Assembly (NCBI RefSeq): GCF_040549465.1
Contig: NZ_JBEPTL010000014.1
Location: 1-64,000, forward strand
Length of the DNA: 64,000 nucleotides
Source of the DNA: Lacisediminihabitans sp040549465
Lineage (GTDB): Bacteria; Actinomycetota; Actinomycetes; Actinomycetales; Microbacteriaceae
Reading direction: 5' to 3'
Made by a program: the position numbers and the translations under genes. The notes under the pieces were generated by a model. It saw only the letters and a program-made list of their open reading frames with translations, ran no database searches and was not told the origin of the DNA. Below, piece after piece: positions 49,258-58,525 of the stretch; the stretch's first letter is position 1, and each line of letters opens with the position of its first letter.

Positions 49258-50559
49258 ATGTATTACCCGGTCGACGCCGTCGAAGTACTGGCATGGGGCG
49301 AACGCGTGGGAGCCATCGCCCTCGATCCCGCGCTCGGCTACTACGTTTTCGAGTACTACCCGGAGTGGAAAAGGAAAGAGATCGAACTGGCGCCGCTTCA
49401 TGCCCCGCTCTCCGGGTCGAGCTTCGTCTTCCCTTCGCTCCCCGAGTCGACGTACTACCGGCTCCCACCTTTCATCGCAGACTCGCTGCCCGACGATTTC
49501 GGCAATGCTCTCATCGACGCCTACCTCGCGCAGCAGGGCCTCCGTCGAGCGGATGTCACGGCCCTCGATCGCTTGGCCTACATGGCATCCCGGGCCATGG
49601 GCGCCCTCGAATTCCGACCGAGCCGCGGGCCGCGCCACCGCAGGTCGAGCGCCGTGGAACTCGCCGATCTCGTCGAGGGAGCGCGATCGGTGCTCGGCGG
49701 CACTTTCGCCGGCGACCGCGAGACGGAGGCAGCCCTGCAGAGCCTCATCCAGGTCGGGACCTCCGCGGGTGGCGCGCGGGCGAAAGCGGTCATCGCCTGG
49801 AACCGCGAGACGAACGAGATCCGCTCAGGACAGCTTCCCGCCGATCCCGGTTTCGAGTACTGGCTGATCAAACTGGACGGCATCGGTGCTGACACCGAAC
49901 TCGGCTCAGGCGGCCTGTATGGGCGCATCGAATATGCCTACTACCTCATGGCAGGCGCGGCGGGGATCACCATGACCGAGTGTCGGCTGCTCGAGGAGAA
50001 CGGCAGGGCCCACTTCATGACCAGGCGTTTCGACCGGGTCACCGGCCGGGACTCCGCCGCCCATAAGGTGCACACCCTCACGCTCTGCGGCATCGCCCAT
50101 CTCGACTTCCGCCAGCGTGGAACCCACGACTACAGCCAGTACTTCCAGGTCATCGACGAACTTGGCATGGGGCCAGGTGCGCGCGAGGAAGCCTTCCGTC
50201 GCATGGTGTTCAATGTGCTCGCCCGCAACTGCGACGACCACACCAAGAACTTCTCTTTCGTACTCGATCCATCGGATGGAGCGGAATGGCAGCTCTCCCC
50301 CGCCTATGACATCACTTTCGCCTACAACCCGAACGGCGAGTGGACCTACCAGCACCTGATGTCGGTCAACGGCAGGTTCGCCGGGATCACGCGGGATGAC
50401 ATGCTCGCCGTCGCGGATCGCTTCCAGGTGCCGCGGGCACGCGCCGTCATCCGAGAGGTCGTCGCCGCCGTCGGGCAGTGGACGGAGTTCGCGCAACAGG
50501 CCGGTGTCGAGCCCGCACAGGCCACCGAGATCGGCGCCGTCTATCCCGACCTCGAGTGA
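49258..50559 (+). CDS. hipA: HipA-family serine/threonine kinase toxin
   Basis: 433 aa. N-terminal HipA subdomain, then VGTSAGGARAKAVIAW (the HipA glycine-rich ATP loop), YWLIKLDG (Lys), catalytic loop VLARNCDDHTKNFSF and the metal Asp in SPAYDIT. All catalytic residues are present, so it should be active. HipA of E. coli phosphorylates GltX; the target here is unknown. ATG directly abuts the antitoxin stop. Confidence 0.87.
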   Translation: MYYPVDAVEVLAWGERVGAIALDPALGYYVFEYYPEWKRKEIELAPLHAPLSGSSFVFPSLPESTYYRLPPFIADSLPDDFGNALIDAYLAQQGLRRADVTALDRLAYMASRAMGALEFRPSRGPRHRRSSAVELADLVEGARSVLGGTFAGDRETEAALQSLIQVGTSAGGARAKAVIAWNRETNEIRSGQLPADPGFEYWLIKLDGIGADTELGSGGLYGRIEYAYYLMAGAAGITMTECRLLEENGRAHFMTRRFDRVTGRDSAAHKVHTLTLCGIAHLDFRQRGTHDYSQYFQVIDELGMGPGAREEAFRRMVFNVLARNCDDHTKNFSFVLDPSDGAEWQLSPAYDITFAYNPNGEWTYQHLMSVNGRFAGITRDDMLAVADRFQVPRARAVIREVVAAVGQWTEFAQQAGVEPAQATEIGAVYPDLE

Positions 50560-50571
50560 TAGACCTGAGTC

Positions 50572-51348
50572 ATGATCGATCGCATGTCCGACGGCTCGGC
50601 CGGTGACGCCGACTACAGCAGGATCGGTGAGGGTTACGCGCTCATCCGGCAACCCGACCCGCGAATAGCTGCGCAGATCCTCGATGCTCTCGGCGACGCT
50701 CAGACCGTGCTGAATGTGGGAGCGGGCGCCGGATCTTACGAACCCGTCGATCGCGACGTCACCGCTGTCGAACCCTCGGCCTCGATGAGGGCCCAGCGTC
50801 CGACGCACCTGTCGCGGGCCATCGATGCGACAGCCGACGACCTGCCATTCGACGACGATAGCTTCGACGCGAGCATGGCGAGCGTCACCGTGCACCAGTG
50901 GCCTGACCTCGCGCGCGGGCTCGGCGAGATGCGGCGCGTCTCACGAGGCGCAGTGGTCATCCTGACCTTCGATCCGGTGCCCCCTGAGCACTGGTGGCTG
51001 ATGGATTACGCACCGGAACTTATCGAGGTCGAGAACCGCCGGATGCCATCCATCGCGGCGATCCAATCGGCACTCGGTGGCACCACGGAGGTGCGTAGAG
51101 TTATGGTTCCGCACGATTGCATCGACGGGTTCGGGCAGGCCTTCTTCGCGCGACCCGAACGGCTAGTCGAACCCGCTGTGCGTCGGGCGATGTCTGCCTG
51201 GAGCTTCGTTCCGGAGGGTGTCATCGCCCGGTTCGAGCGGGAATTGCGCTCCGACCTCGAGTCCGGAGAGTGGGAGGCGCGCTACGGCGAATTCCGCACC
51301 CTCGACGAGTTCGACGCGGGACTGCGGCTCGTGATCGGTCGTCCCTAG
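50572..51348 (+). CDS. Class I SAM-dependent methyltransferase
   Basis: 258 aa. Motif I VLNVGAGAGSYEP, acidic motif II TAVEPS, and motif IV region DLPFDDDSFDASMASVTVHQW, followed by GLGEMRRVSRG. Methyltransf_11/25 type; substrate unknown. An alternative in-frame ATG lies at 50584. Converges on the zwf-like gene, overlapping it by 4 bp. Confidence 0.85.
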   Translation: MIDRMSDGSAGDADYSRIGEGYALIRQPDPRIAAQILDALGDAQTVLNVGAGAGSYEPVDRDVTAVEPSASMRAQRPTHLSRAIDATADDLPFDDDSFDASMASVTVHQWPDLARGLGEMRRVSRGAVVILTFDPVPPEHWWLMDYAPELIEVENRRMPSIAAIQSALGGTTEVRRVMVPHDCIDGFGQAFFARPERLVEPAVRRAMSAWSFVPEGVIARFERELRSDLESGEWEARYGEFRTLDEFDAGLRLVIGRP

Positions 51349-52712
51349 CGCCAGGACGTCGGTCCGGCTGAGCCCGCACGATAGCTGTCGAGCGGAGTGG
51401 CGTCCTTGCGCCACGCGCTGAGAATAGGGCCGACGATGCGCCAGCATTCCTCGACGGCATCCGCCCGCACGGACAGGGTCGCATCGTCAGAAAGCAGGCC
51501 GTGGAGTACCTCGCCGTAAGGTCCGAGTTCCCCTGCCGCGAAGTCGACATCGAGTTTCACACGATCGAGGCTGAAGGGGTCTCCTTCGCCGTTGATATTC
51601 AGGTCGAGTTCGATGGTGTCCGGATTCAAACCGATACGCAGCTGCGCAGGGCCCGTCCTGCCGGTGAATCCGTATGGCCGGTGCGGTACATCCTTGAGAG
51701 TGATGATGATCTCCTGGCGTCTGGTCGCGAGGGCCTTGCCTGAGCGCAGGTGGATCGGCACGCCAGCCCAGCGCCAGTTCTCGATGCCGACGGTGACCTC
51801 CGCGAGGGTTTCTGTACCGAGGGAAGGATCGACGCCCGGTTCTTTGTCATAGGCAGGCAGCTTGCGACCCTCGATAGTGCCGGCACTGTAGCGCGCCCGA
51901 CGACCGGCCGTCGCCGCGTCGCCCTTCCACGGATGGGTAGCCCGAAGCACCTGCGCCATCGATCCACGGAGATCTTCTGCATCGAGGCTCGAGGGTGGTT
52001 CCATGGCCACGAGCGCCATCACCAGCAGGAGGTGGCTCTGGATCATGTCGACAAGCGCGCCGGCCTTGTCGTAGTAGCCGGCGCGACCTTCCAAGCCCAG
52101 AGTCTCGTCGAAAGTCACGTCGATGCGCGCGATGTGCTCCGCACTCCACACCTGTTCGAAGATACGGTTGGCAAAGCGCAGGCCGAGGAGATTAAGCACC
52201 GTCGACTTGCCGAGGAAGTGGTCCACCCGATGAATATGCTTCTCCGGCACCAGCTTGATCAACTGCCGGTTGAGCGCTTGCGCACTGCGCAGGTCGGTGC
52301 CGAACGGCTTCTCGAGCCCGAGAACCGTCCCGGTGGGCAGCTCGACCTTTTCCAGCGCGGAACAGGCGGCGATCGTGACCTTCGGCGGCAGCGCGAAGTA
52401 GAGGGCGGGCACGCCATGGACCGACTCCAGGATGCGCCGAAGATCATCCGGATTCGTCACATCGGCCTGCAGATACTCGCTGGTCGCCGCCACCGACTTG
52501 GGCAGTGCGCCGGTCGCGCCACCGGCCGCGAAGGACCCCGCCACACGCTTGTGCCACTGCGTGTCAGTCATCGGATCGAACCCCACACCGACCAGGTTCA
52601 CCTCGTAGCCGCGCGAGCTGTCGAGGAGTTGCCCGAGCCCCGGGAGCAGTAGTCGTTGAGCGAGGTCTCCCCCGGCTCCGAGTATGACGAGAGTTCCGAT
52701 GCGGTCAGACAT
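51345..52712 (-). CDS. zwf: Glucose-6-phosphate dehydrogenase-like protein
   Basis: 455 aa, full length. The nucleotide site reads GAGGDLAQRLLLPGL where classical Zwf has GxxGDLAxRKLxPAL, and the substrate site reads RVDHFLGKS rather than RIDHYLGKE. The general fold signatures are otherwise conserved (FALPPKV, EKPFGTDL, YYDKAGALVDMIQSH). Probably a divergent second G6PDH; cofactor and substrate preference should not be assumed. ATG 52712 is 6 bp after TAACCT. Divergent from the GH15 gene by 31 bp. Confidence 0.8.
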   Translation of the reverse strand: MSDRIGTLVILGAGGDLAQRLLLPGLGQLLDSSRGYEVNLVGVGFDPMTDTQWHKRVAGSFAAGGATGALPKSVAATSEYLQADVTNPDDLRRILESVHGVPALYFALPPKVTIAACSALEKVELPTGTVLGLEKPFGTDLRSAQALNRQLIKLVPEKHIHRVDHFLGKSTVLNLLGLRFANRIFEQVWSAEHIARIDVTFDETLGLEGRAGYYDKAGALVDMIQSHLLLVMALVAMEPPSSLDAEDLRGSMAQVLRATHPWKGDAATAGRRARYSAGTIEGRKLPAYDKEPGVDPSLGTETLAEVTVGIENWRWAGVPIHLRSGKALATRRQEIIITLKDVPHRPYGFTGRTGPAQLRIGLNPDTIELDLNINGEGDPFSLDRVKLDVDFAAGELGPYGEVLHGLLSDDATLSVRADAVEECWRIVGPILSAWRKDATPLDSYRAGSAGPTSWR

Positions 52713-52718
52713 GACCAC

Positions 52719-52724
52719 AGGTTA
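52719..52724 (-). promoter_or_regulatory. -10 element of the zwf-like gene (leaderless)
   Basis: TAACCT on the minus strand, 6 bp before ATG 52712. Confidence 0.5.
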
Positions 52725-52743
52725 CCTCTGCAAGACTGAGGAA

Positions 52744-54522
52744 ATGGCTCTACTCATTGAGGACTATGCCCTGATCGGCGACTGTCATACCGGCGCGCTG
52801 GTGGGCAGGGACGGGAGCATCGACTGGCTCTGTCTCCCCCGGTTCGACTCAGCGTCCACCTTCGGCGCCCTGCTCGGCACCGAGGATCACGGCCGCTGGC
52901 TCCTGGCTCCGAGAGATTCGGTCGTCGAAACCACCCGCAGCTACCGGGAAGACACCTTCATCCTGGTGACCCGATGGGTCACGGCCACGGGCGAGGTAGA
53001 GGTCACCGACCTGATGCCTCACGGTGATCGACGTGCCGACGTGATTCGGCGCATCAGGGGCATCAGCGGTTCCGTTCCCATGATGCAGGATGTGCGCATC
53101 CGCTTCGACTACTCCGGCGCGATTCCCTGGGTGAGGCAGGTCCGCGAGAAGAACGGACCAGCGCTGCTCGCTGTCGCAGGGCCTGACGCCGTCATCATCC
53201 GTGGTCCGCGGCTCACGCCGAACGACCATTCGCACACGTCCGATTTCGTCGTTCAGGAGGGTGAGACCGTCGATATGACCCTCACCTGGTTTCCTGCGCA
53301 TCGGCAGCCGCCGGAGCCGATAAACGTTTCCCGACGCGTGGCGGCGACCGAGAAGTGGTGGAAAACCTGGGCGGCATCCTGCATTGCGTCCCCGGTGTAT
53401 CACGACGAGGTACATCGTTCCATGCTCGTGCTGCGTGCCCTGACCCACGAAGACACCGGTGGTATCGTCGCTGCGGCGACCACGAGCCTTCCGGAGGAGT
53501 TCGGCGGCAACCGCAACTGGGACTACCGCTATGTCTGGCTGCGGGATGCCTCGCTCACGCTCAATGTTCTGCTGAACCATGGGTTCGCGGAGGAGGCAAA
53601 CACCTGGCGTGGGTGGCTGTTACGTGCAGTCGCCGGAGACCCCTCGGACGTGCAGATCATGTACGGCCTGTCAGGTGAACGCCGACTCACCGAGTGGGAG
53701 GTCGACAGCCTTCCCGGTTACCGCGGAGCCGCGCCGGTTCGGGTCGGCAACGACGCTTGGCGCCAGTACCAGGGCGACATCTTCGGCGAGGTGATGCTTG
53801 CCCTGCAAGCCGCACGGCGTCTCGGCGTCGAAGAGGGCGAATTCTCCTGGCCACTGCAGCGCGCGCTGATGAGTTTCGTCGAGGAGAACTGGCGACGCCC
53901 CGACAATGGCATCTGGGAGATCCGTGGCCCGCAGCGCCACTTCACGCATTCGAGGGTGATGATCTGGGCAGCTTTTGACTGTGCGGTCAATGCGGTCACC
54001 GAGTTCGGTCTCGACGGACCTGTCGAGCGCTGGACGAAACTCCGCGACGAAGTGCGTGAGGAGATCGAGTCCCGCGGCTTCGACACGGTGCGCAACACCT
54101 ACACGCAGTACTACGGGAGCATCGGCGTCGACGCCTCGCTACTGCAGCTCTCGCAGGTGGGCTACATCCCCGCAGACGACCCACGGATGCTGGGCACCGT
54201 CGCCGCGATCGAGGAGGAGTTGCTGCGCAACGGCCTCGTCATGCGTTACCAGACCGAATCAGGCGTGGACGGCCTGCCGTCCGGGGAGCATCCGTTCCTC
54301 GCCTGTTCGTTCTGGCTCGTCGAGCAGTATGCGCGCAGTGGCCGCACTGCGGATGCCACGACGCTGATGGATCGCCTCGTCGGTTTTGCCAACGACGTCG
54401 GACTCCTCAGCGAGGAGTACGACGTCGACGCCGGGCGCCAGGCCGGAAACACTCCGCAGGCGCTCAGCCATCTCGCGCTCGTGCGGGCGGCCGACGCGAT
54501 CGCGGGAGCGGGTACGCCCTAG
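52744..54522 (+). CDS. Glycoside hydrolase family 15 protein
   Basis: 592 aa. N-terminal beta domain (IEDYALIGDCHTGALVGRDGSIDWLCLPRFDS), then the (alpha/alpha)6 barrel with GNRNWDYRYVWLRDASLTL, NGIWEIRGPQRHFTHSRVMIW and the NTPQALSHLAL C-terminal signature. GH15 covers glucoamylase and trehalase; actinobacterial relatives of this length are often trehalases, but the substrate cannot be fixed. No signal peptide, so cytoplasmic. ATG 52744 is favoured by GAGGAA just upstream. Divergent from zwf, linking it to glucose release. Confidence 0.88.
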   Translation: MALLIEDYALIGDCHTGALVGRDGSIDWLCLPRFDSASTFGALLGTEDHGRWLLAPRDSVVETTRSYREDTFILVTRWVTATGEVEVTDLMPHGDRRADVIRRIRGISGSVPMMQDVRIRFDYSGAIPWVRQVREKNGPALLAVAGPDAVIIRGPRLTPNDHSHTSDFVVQEGETVDMTLTWFPAHRQPPEPINVSRRVAATEKWWKTWAASCIASPVYHDEVHRSMLVLRALTHEDTGGIVAAATTSLPEEFGGNRNWDYRYVWLRDASLTLNVLLNHGFAEEANTWRGWLLRAVAGDPSDVQIMYGLSGERRLTEWEVDSLPGYRGAAPVRVGNDAWRQYQGDIFGEVMLALQAARRLGVEEGEFSWPLQRALMSFVEENWRRPDNGIWEIRGPQRHFTHSRVMIWAAFDCAVNAVTEFGLDGPVERWTKLRDEVREEIESRGFDTVRNTYTQYYGSIGVDASLLQLSQVGYIPADDPRMLGTVAAIEEELLRNGLVMRYQTESGVDGLPSGEHPFLACSFWLVEQYARSGRTADATTLMDRLVGFANDVGLLSEEYDVDAGRQAGNTPQALSHLALVRAADAIAGAGTP

Positions 54523-54525
54523 GTC

Positions 54526-55386
54526 TCAGACCGCAGCGCTCAGTTCGGCGAATTCATCGTCGCTGAGTGTCACGCCAGCGGCAGCGATGTTGTCGGCCAG
54601 ATGGTCGAGGCTTGATGTTCCCGGGATGGGGAGCAGTACAGGCGAACGCTTGAGCAGCCAGGCGATCGCCAGCTGGGATGGCGTGGCATCGTGCTTCCTC
54701 GCGAGCGCGTCGAGGGGTCCGCCGGCCTTTGCGAGCTTTCCCGTGGCGAGCGGGAACCAGGGGATGAAGGCGATATCGTTCGCCTCGGCGAAGTCGAGCA
54801 GCGGCTCGGCGTCCCGTCGCGCGACGTTGAACAGGTTCTGAACCGAGACGATCGTGGCAATCTTCTGGGCAGCCTTCAGATCGTCGACCGAGACCTCGGA
54901 AAGTCCGATGTGACGGATCTTGCCCGCCCCCTGCATGGCCACCAGTTCGCCGAGCTGATCTTCGAGAGTCACCTTCGGGTCGATGCGGTGCAGCTGAAGG
55001 AGGTCGATCCGCTCGAGGCCAAGATGGCGGAGGCTGAGTTCAACCTGCTGGCGAAGGTATTCCGGCCGACCGACGGGGGTCCAGAGGTTGGGACCCTGAC
55101 GGGTGAATCCGACCTTCGTGGCGATCACTAGGTCGTCGGCATAGGGATGCAGTGCCTCCTTGACCAGGAGGTCCGCGACGTTCGGTCCGTAGGCATCCGC
55201 AGTATCGATGAGGGTGACGCCGAGCTCGACGGCTTTTCGGAGCACCGCGACCGCATTCTCCGGATCACGCGACGGCCCCCAGACGCCGGCACCGGGGAGT
55301 TGCATGACCCCGTATCCGAGGCGGTTGACCGTGAGGTCGCCGCCGATTGAGAAGGTTCCGGATGCTGATGTCCTAGTAGTCGTCAT
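54526..55386 (-). CDS. Aldo/keto reductase
   Basis: 286 aa AKR TIM barrel. Catalytic tetrad visible: Asp and Tyr in IDTADAYGP, Lys in ATKVGF, His in LLQLHRIDP. C-terminal NADPH-binding signature LPIPGTSSLDHLADN. Substrate unknown. ATG 55386 is 7 bp after TAGCGT (leaderless); upstream in-frame sequence lacks family resemblance. Converges on GH15 with 3 bp between the stops. Confidence 0.9.
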   Translation of the reverse strand: MTTTRTSASGTFSIGGDLTVNRLGYGVMQLPGAGVWGPSRDPENAVAVLRKAVELGVTLIDTADAYGPNVADLLVKEALHPYADDLVIATKVGFTRQGPNLWTPVGRPEYLRQQVELSLRHLGLERIDLLQLHRIDPKVTLEDQLGELVAMQGAGKIRHIGLSEVSVDDLKAAQKIATIVSVQNLFNVARRDAEPLLDFAEANDIAFIPWFPLATGKLAKAGGPLDALARKHDATPSQLAIAWLLKRSPVLLPIPGTSSLDHLADNIAAAGVTLSDDEFAELSAAV

Positions 55387-55393
55387 AGCGCCA

Positions 55394-55399
55394 ACGCTA
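55394..55399 (-). promoter_or_regulatory. -10 element of the aldo/keto reductase gene (leaderless)
   Basis: TAGCGT on the minus strand, 7 bp before ATG 55386. Confidence 0.48.
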
Positions 55400-55621
55400 C
55401 GCCTCGCTGTTGGACATCGAAATTCATTGCCACGACCACGTTCTGAGTGCATTTTGCTGCTGTAGTGACTGAATTGGCTACGCATTCGGCGCAGGACAGA
55501 CAACATCTTCCGGCGCGCCCCCAAACTGGGGTGCCACAGTGCTTGCCCCACCAACGGGGGCCTGTTAGATTCATCTCTGTCGACCTGCTTGTCCCCCTAA
55601 TGACGGACAGGACGACATGCT

Positions 55622-55642
55622 GTTCATGTACCCGACATGAAC
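55622..55642. promoter_or_regulatory. Dyad upstream of a small membrane protein gene
   Basis: GTTCATGT (55622-55629) and ACATGAAC (55635-55642) around 5 bp, 28 bp before ATG 55671. Either an operator or a leader hairpin. Confidence 0.5.
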
Positions 55643-55670
55643 CGTTCCTTACCCGAGAGGAACAGCCAGC

Positions 55671-55997
55671 ATGCTTGCTGTGCTCAACGCCGTACCCGCG
55701 GCACACACTGCGATAACCCTTCCCCTGGTGCTGACGGTCGCGCTCGCGACCGTCGCCTTGGTGGGTGTCGCCGTCTACGTTCGGCGTGCACGCCGCAACG
55801 GCAGACTCACTGGCGTCACCGCCACCGCAAGCGGCGTCTCCGCTGCCGGAATCCTAGCGAGCGCGCTTCTTGTCAGCGTCGCTCTCGGCAGCGCGGGCGC
55901 CGCTTCGGCGAGTACTCCCACACAGCACAGCGATACACCATCCGTGCAGGCTCCTGTCTCCGATGACCTGAGCGGGTACCAGCTCACCACCGAATAA
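55671..55997 (+). CDS. Small two-helix membrane protein, unknown
   Basis: 108 aa. Hydrophobic segments near residues 15-35 and 55-78, with an Arg-rich loop (YVRRARRNGR) between, and a Ser/Thr-rich tail. No family recognised. A good ribosome site (AGAGGAA) and a dyad upstream support expression. The 284-bp gap before it holds no other visible gene. Confidence 0.65.
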   Translation: MLAVLNAVPAAHTAITLPLVLTVALATVALVGVAVYVRRARRNGRLTGVTATASGVSAAGILASALLVSVALGSAGAASASTPTQHSDTPSVQAPVSDDLSGYQLTTE

Positions 55998-56041
55998 AGC
56001 GCTCCCTGCATCAGTCTCCGTGCCTCAGTACTAGCGGGCGT

Positions 56042-56047
56042 TACTCT
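56042..56047 (+). promoter_or_regulatory. -10 element of the FUSC-hydrolase operon (leaderless)
   Basis: TACTCT, 6 bp, ATG 56054. Confidence 0.5.
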
Positions 56048-56053
56048 GGGTGG

Positions 56054-57106
56054 ATGCGACTGATCGCTTCCCTGCGAGCATCGTCTCGTAGCTCACTACT
56101 CCAGGTTCTCAAGACCTCCGTCGCAGCCATCCTCGCGTGGTTGATCTGCGTCATCACCCTGAACCAGCCGCTGCCGATCTTCGCCGCGATCGCGGCACTC
56201 CTCGTCGTGCAGCCGAGCGTCAACCAGTCACTTGCCAAGGGTGTCGAGCGCAGCGTCGGCGTGATCTTCGGCGTCATGCTCGCCTATGCAGCCAGCCTGC
56301 TGTTCGGCCACTCCAGCTGGATCGTGCTCAGCATCATCGTCGTCTCACTCCTCCTCGCCTGGGCGCTTCGTCTGTCGCCGGGTTCCGCAAACCAGATCCC
56401 GATCAGTGCCATGCTCGTGCTGGCTATCGGGGTACAAACACCCGGCTATGCGGTCAATCGCATTATCGAGACCGTGATCGGTGCTGTCGTCGGGCTGCTG
56501 GTGAACCTCGCGATCGTGCCGCCGGTGCTGCTCACACCCGCGCACTCTGCAGTCGCGAAACTCGCATCAGGGGTGGCATCCACACTTCGGGCGCTTGCCA
56601 AATCGCTGAGAAGTCCACGCACCTCGGTGCAACTCGACAGCATGCTCGTCGACGCGCGGGCATTGAGACCGCAGCGCGACGCGGCCGCCGAGGCTCTGAC
56701 CCTCGCCGAAGAGAGTCTCACGCTCAATCCGCGCGGCGGAAGGCATCGCACCATCCTTGAGCGCGACCGGGAGTTGCTGGCCTCGCTGTCCATCCTCGTG
56801 ACGAGGGTGCTCGGTATGGCGAGGGCACTTCGCGATCGCTATGACCCCGACCTGCACGAGGATCCGGTCGTGGCATCCATCGCTCTCGAACTGGATCGTG
56901 CCGCCCACGACCTGATGTTGCTGGCTCGTGACCCGCGCCCCGCAGCCGCCCAGCGCGAAGATCCCGACCCCGTCACCGCCGAGTTGCCGGCCCTCACCGC
57001 GCCGCTGGTCATCACGAAACCCGACGCAGAACACTGGATCCTAGTCGGCTCGTTGATGGAAGACCTGCGGCGGGTGCGCGAGGAGATCATCGGCGGCACC
57101 GACTGA
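56054..57106 (+). CDS. FUSC-family (aromatic acid exporter-like) membrane protein
   Basis: 350 aa. Five or six helices in the first ~160 residues, with the family stretch FAAIAALLVVQPSVNQSLAKGVERSVGVIFG, then a cytoplasmic helical domain with YDPDLHEDPVVASIALELDRAAHDL. Related to fusaric-acid resistance/AaeB exporters; substrate unknown. ATG 56054 from the leaderless -10. The stop overlaps the next ATG (TGATG). Confidence 0.85.
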   Translation: MRLIASLRASSRSSLLQVLKTSVAAILAWLICVITLNQPLPIFAAIAALLVVQPSVNQSLAKGVERSVGVIFGVMLAYAASLLFGHSSWIVLSIIVVSLLLAWALRLSPGSANQIPISAMLVLAIGVQTPGYAVNRIIETVIGAVVGLLVNLAIVPPVLLTPAHSAVAKLASGVASTLRALAKSLRSPRTSVQLDSMLVDARALRPQRDAAAEALTLAEESLTLNPRGGRHRTILERDRELLASLSILVTRVLGMARALRDRYDPDLHEDPVVASIALELDRAAHDLMLLARDPRPAAAQREDPDPVTAELPALTAPLVITKPDAEHWILVGSLMEDLRRVREEIIGGTD

Positions 57107-58065
57107 TGGCGCGCGCTGTGCCCGACGGCTACGGACCGCTCGAACTCGTCACGGATGCCGCGACTCTCGGCCTCGCCATCACCACCGTGTCCAGTTCTCT
57201 TGGCACCTGCGTCGCCCGCCACACCCCGCAGCGAAGTTCGGTGCGCGCCACCATCTTTCTGCACGGGGCCGCCGGATCGTGGACCACCTGGACTCCCCTG
57301 CTCCAGACCGCGACCGCACTCGGCATCGAACTCGGTGACGCCGTAGTGCTTGATCTGCCTGGCTGGGGCGATGCCGTGCTCTCCGACGACCGGAGCGACC
57401 ACACGGTGCTGGCCATCTGCACCCTGGTCAAGGAGGTGGCCGAGCAGCTCGGCTACACCGAATGGGACCTGGTCGGGCATTCGCTCGGCGGATTCGTGGC
57501 ACTGCACATGGCATCCATCTGGCCGCAGTGTGTGCTCTCGGTCGGTATGGTCTCCGGCACCACGTTCTCGGTGATGCACAGCGTCGAGCATCCATTTCGT
57601 CGCTTCGGAGAACTGCCGGGGTTCACAATGCTGTGGCGGGTCATGCAGTTTCTTGCCATGCTCGGTTCGGCCGGCCCCGCGATCGTCCGCGGCATTCAGC
57701 GGGTCGGCCTCCTGAGGCCCGCGACCTTCCCGCTTTTCCGGCATTGGAGACGGGTGCCAAAGTCCCAGGCCGCCGCTCTCGCGCGGGAGATCAGGCCGCG
57801 CTCCTTCGCCGCCGCGGCAGAGGTCACCCGTGGCTACGACGCCGACGGCATGTGGGCATCGATCGAATGCCCCGTGCGTGCGACCAAGGGCGACCGCGAT
57901 GTCTTCGTCACCCAGGAGGACCTCGACCATCTCGGCCGCCTCCTGCCAGACAGCGTTCGCACCGTCGTCTCCGACTGCGGACATTTCGGCGCCGTCGAAC
58001 GACCGGTGGAGACGCTCGTGGCGCTCGGGTACAGCCTTACGCTGCGCCGAGATCCAGCCAGCTGA
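57106..58065 (+). CDS. Alpha/beta-fold hydrolase
   Basis: 319 aa. Oxyanion motif FLHGAAGSWTTW, nucleophile elbow GHSLGG (Ser), probable acid in KGDRDVFV, catalytic His in DCGHFGAVERP. Substrate unknown. Translationally coupled to the FUSC transporter, so the hydrolysis product or substrate may be the exported compound. Its 3' end overlaps a convergent gene by 29 bp. Confidence 0.87.
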   Translation: MARAVPDGYGPLELVTDAATLGLAITTVSSSLGTCVARHTPQRSSVRATIFLHGAAGSWTTWTPLLQTATALGIELGDAVVLDLPGWGDAVLSDDRSDHTVLAICTLVKEVAEQLGYTEWDLVGHSLGGFVALHMASIWPQCVLSVGMVSGTTFSVMHSVEHPFRRFGELPGFTMLWRVMQFLAMLGSAGPAIVRGIQRVGLLRPATFPLFRHWRRVPKSQAAALAREIRPRSFAAAAEVTRGYDADGMWASIECPVRATKGDRDVFVTQEDLDHLGRLLPDSVRTVVSDCGHFGAVERPVETLVALGYSLTLRRDPAS

Positions 58066-58519
58066 GGGTGGCGAACTCCTCGTGGCCGAGGCCTAGGGTG
58101 TCGGAGGCCGTGGCGACCGCGGAACGGACGTTCGCGGCATCCGCCCCCTCTTTGATCACGACGTCGAGCCCGGCCGGGGTGCCGATCGACTTGGAGAAGC
58201 GGATCACCAGGATGGAGCCGTCCTCGCTCGCCCCGGCGACATGCCAACGGCTCGCGAACAGCGCGAGTACTCCCCTGCCACGCCAGACGAACTCGTCGTG
58301 CTTCCAGCGATCGGTACCCAGGAGCTTCCTGTCGGCACCCGTCGTCGTCTTCCAGCCGACGGTGTCTTTCAGAACAAGGGGCGCGGAACTCTTCAACTCG
58401 TAGGTGAAGGTCGGAGCCAGCCGCCGGTCGCCCAGCCACATCGGAAAGTTCGTGGCCCCGATGCGCCACGTACCCGGCAACAATCGAGCAAGGTCGTCGG
58501 CGGTCAGTACGGTGGGCAT
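58037..58519 (-). CDS. Conserved hypothetical protein, unknown
   Basis: 160 aa, soluble, no recognised family. Begins PTVLTADDLARLLPGTWRIGATNFPMWLG and is rich in Trp, with a beta-type pattern that could be a lipocalin/calycin-like barrel; that is speculation. ATG 58519 is 6 bp after TAAGTT. Divergent from the quinone reductase gene (41 bp between starts). Confidence 0.68.
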   Translation of the reverse strand: MPTVLTADDLARLLPGTWRIGATNFPMWLGDRRLAPTFTYELKSSAPLVLKDTVGWKTTTGADRKLLGTDRWKHDEFVWRGRGVLALFASRWHVAGASEDGSILVIRFSKSIGTPAGLDVVIKEGADAANVRSAVATASDTLGLGHEEFATLSWLDLGAA

Positions 58520-58525
58520 TCGATC

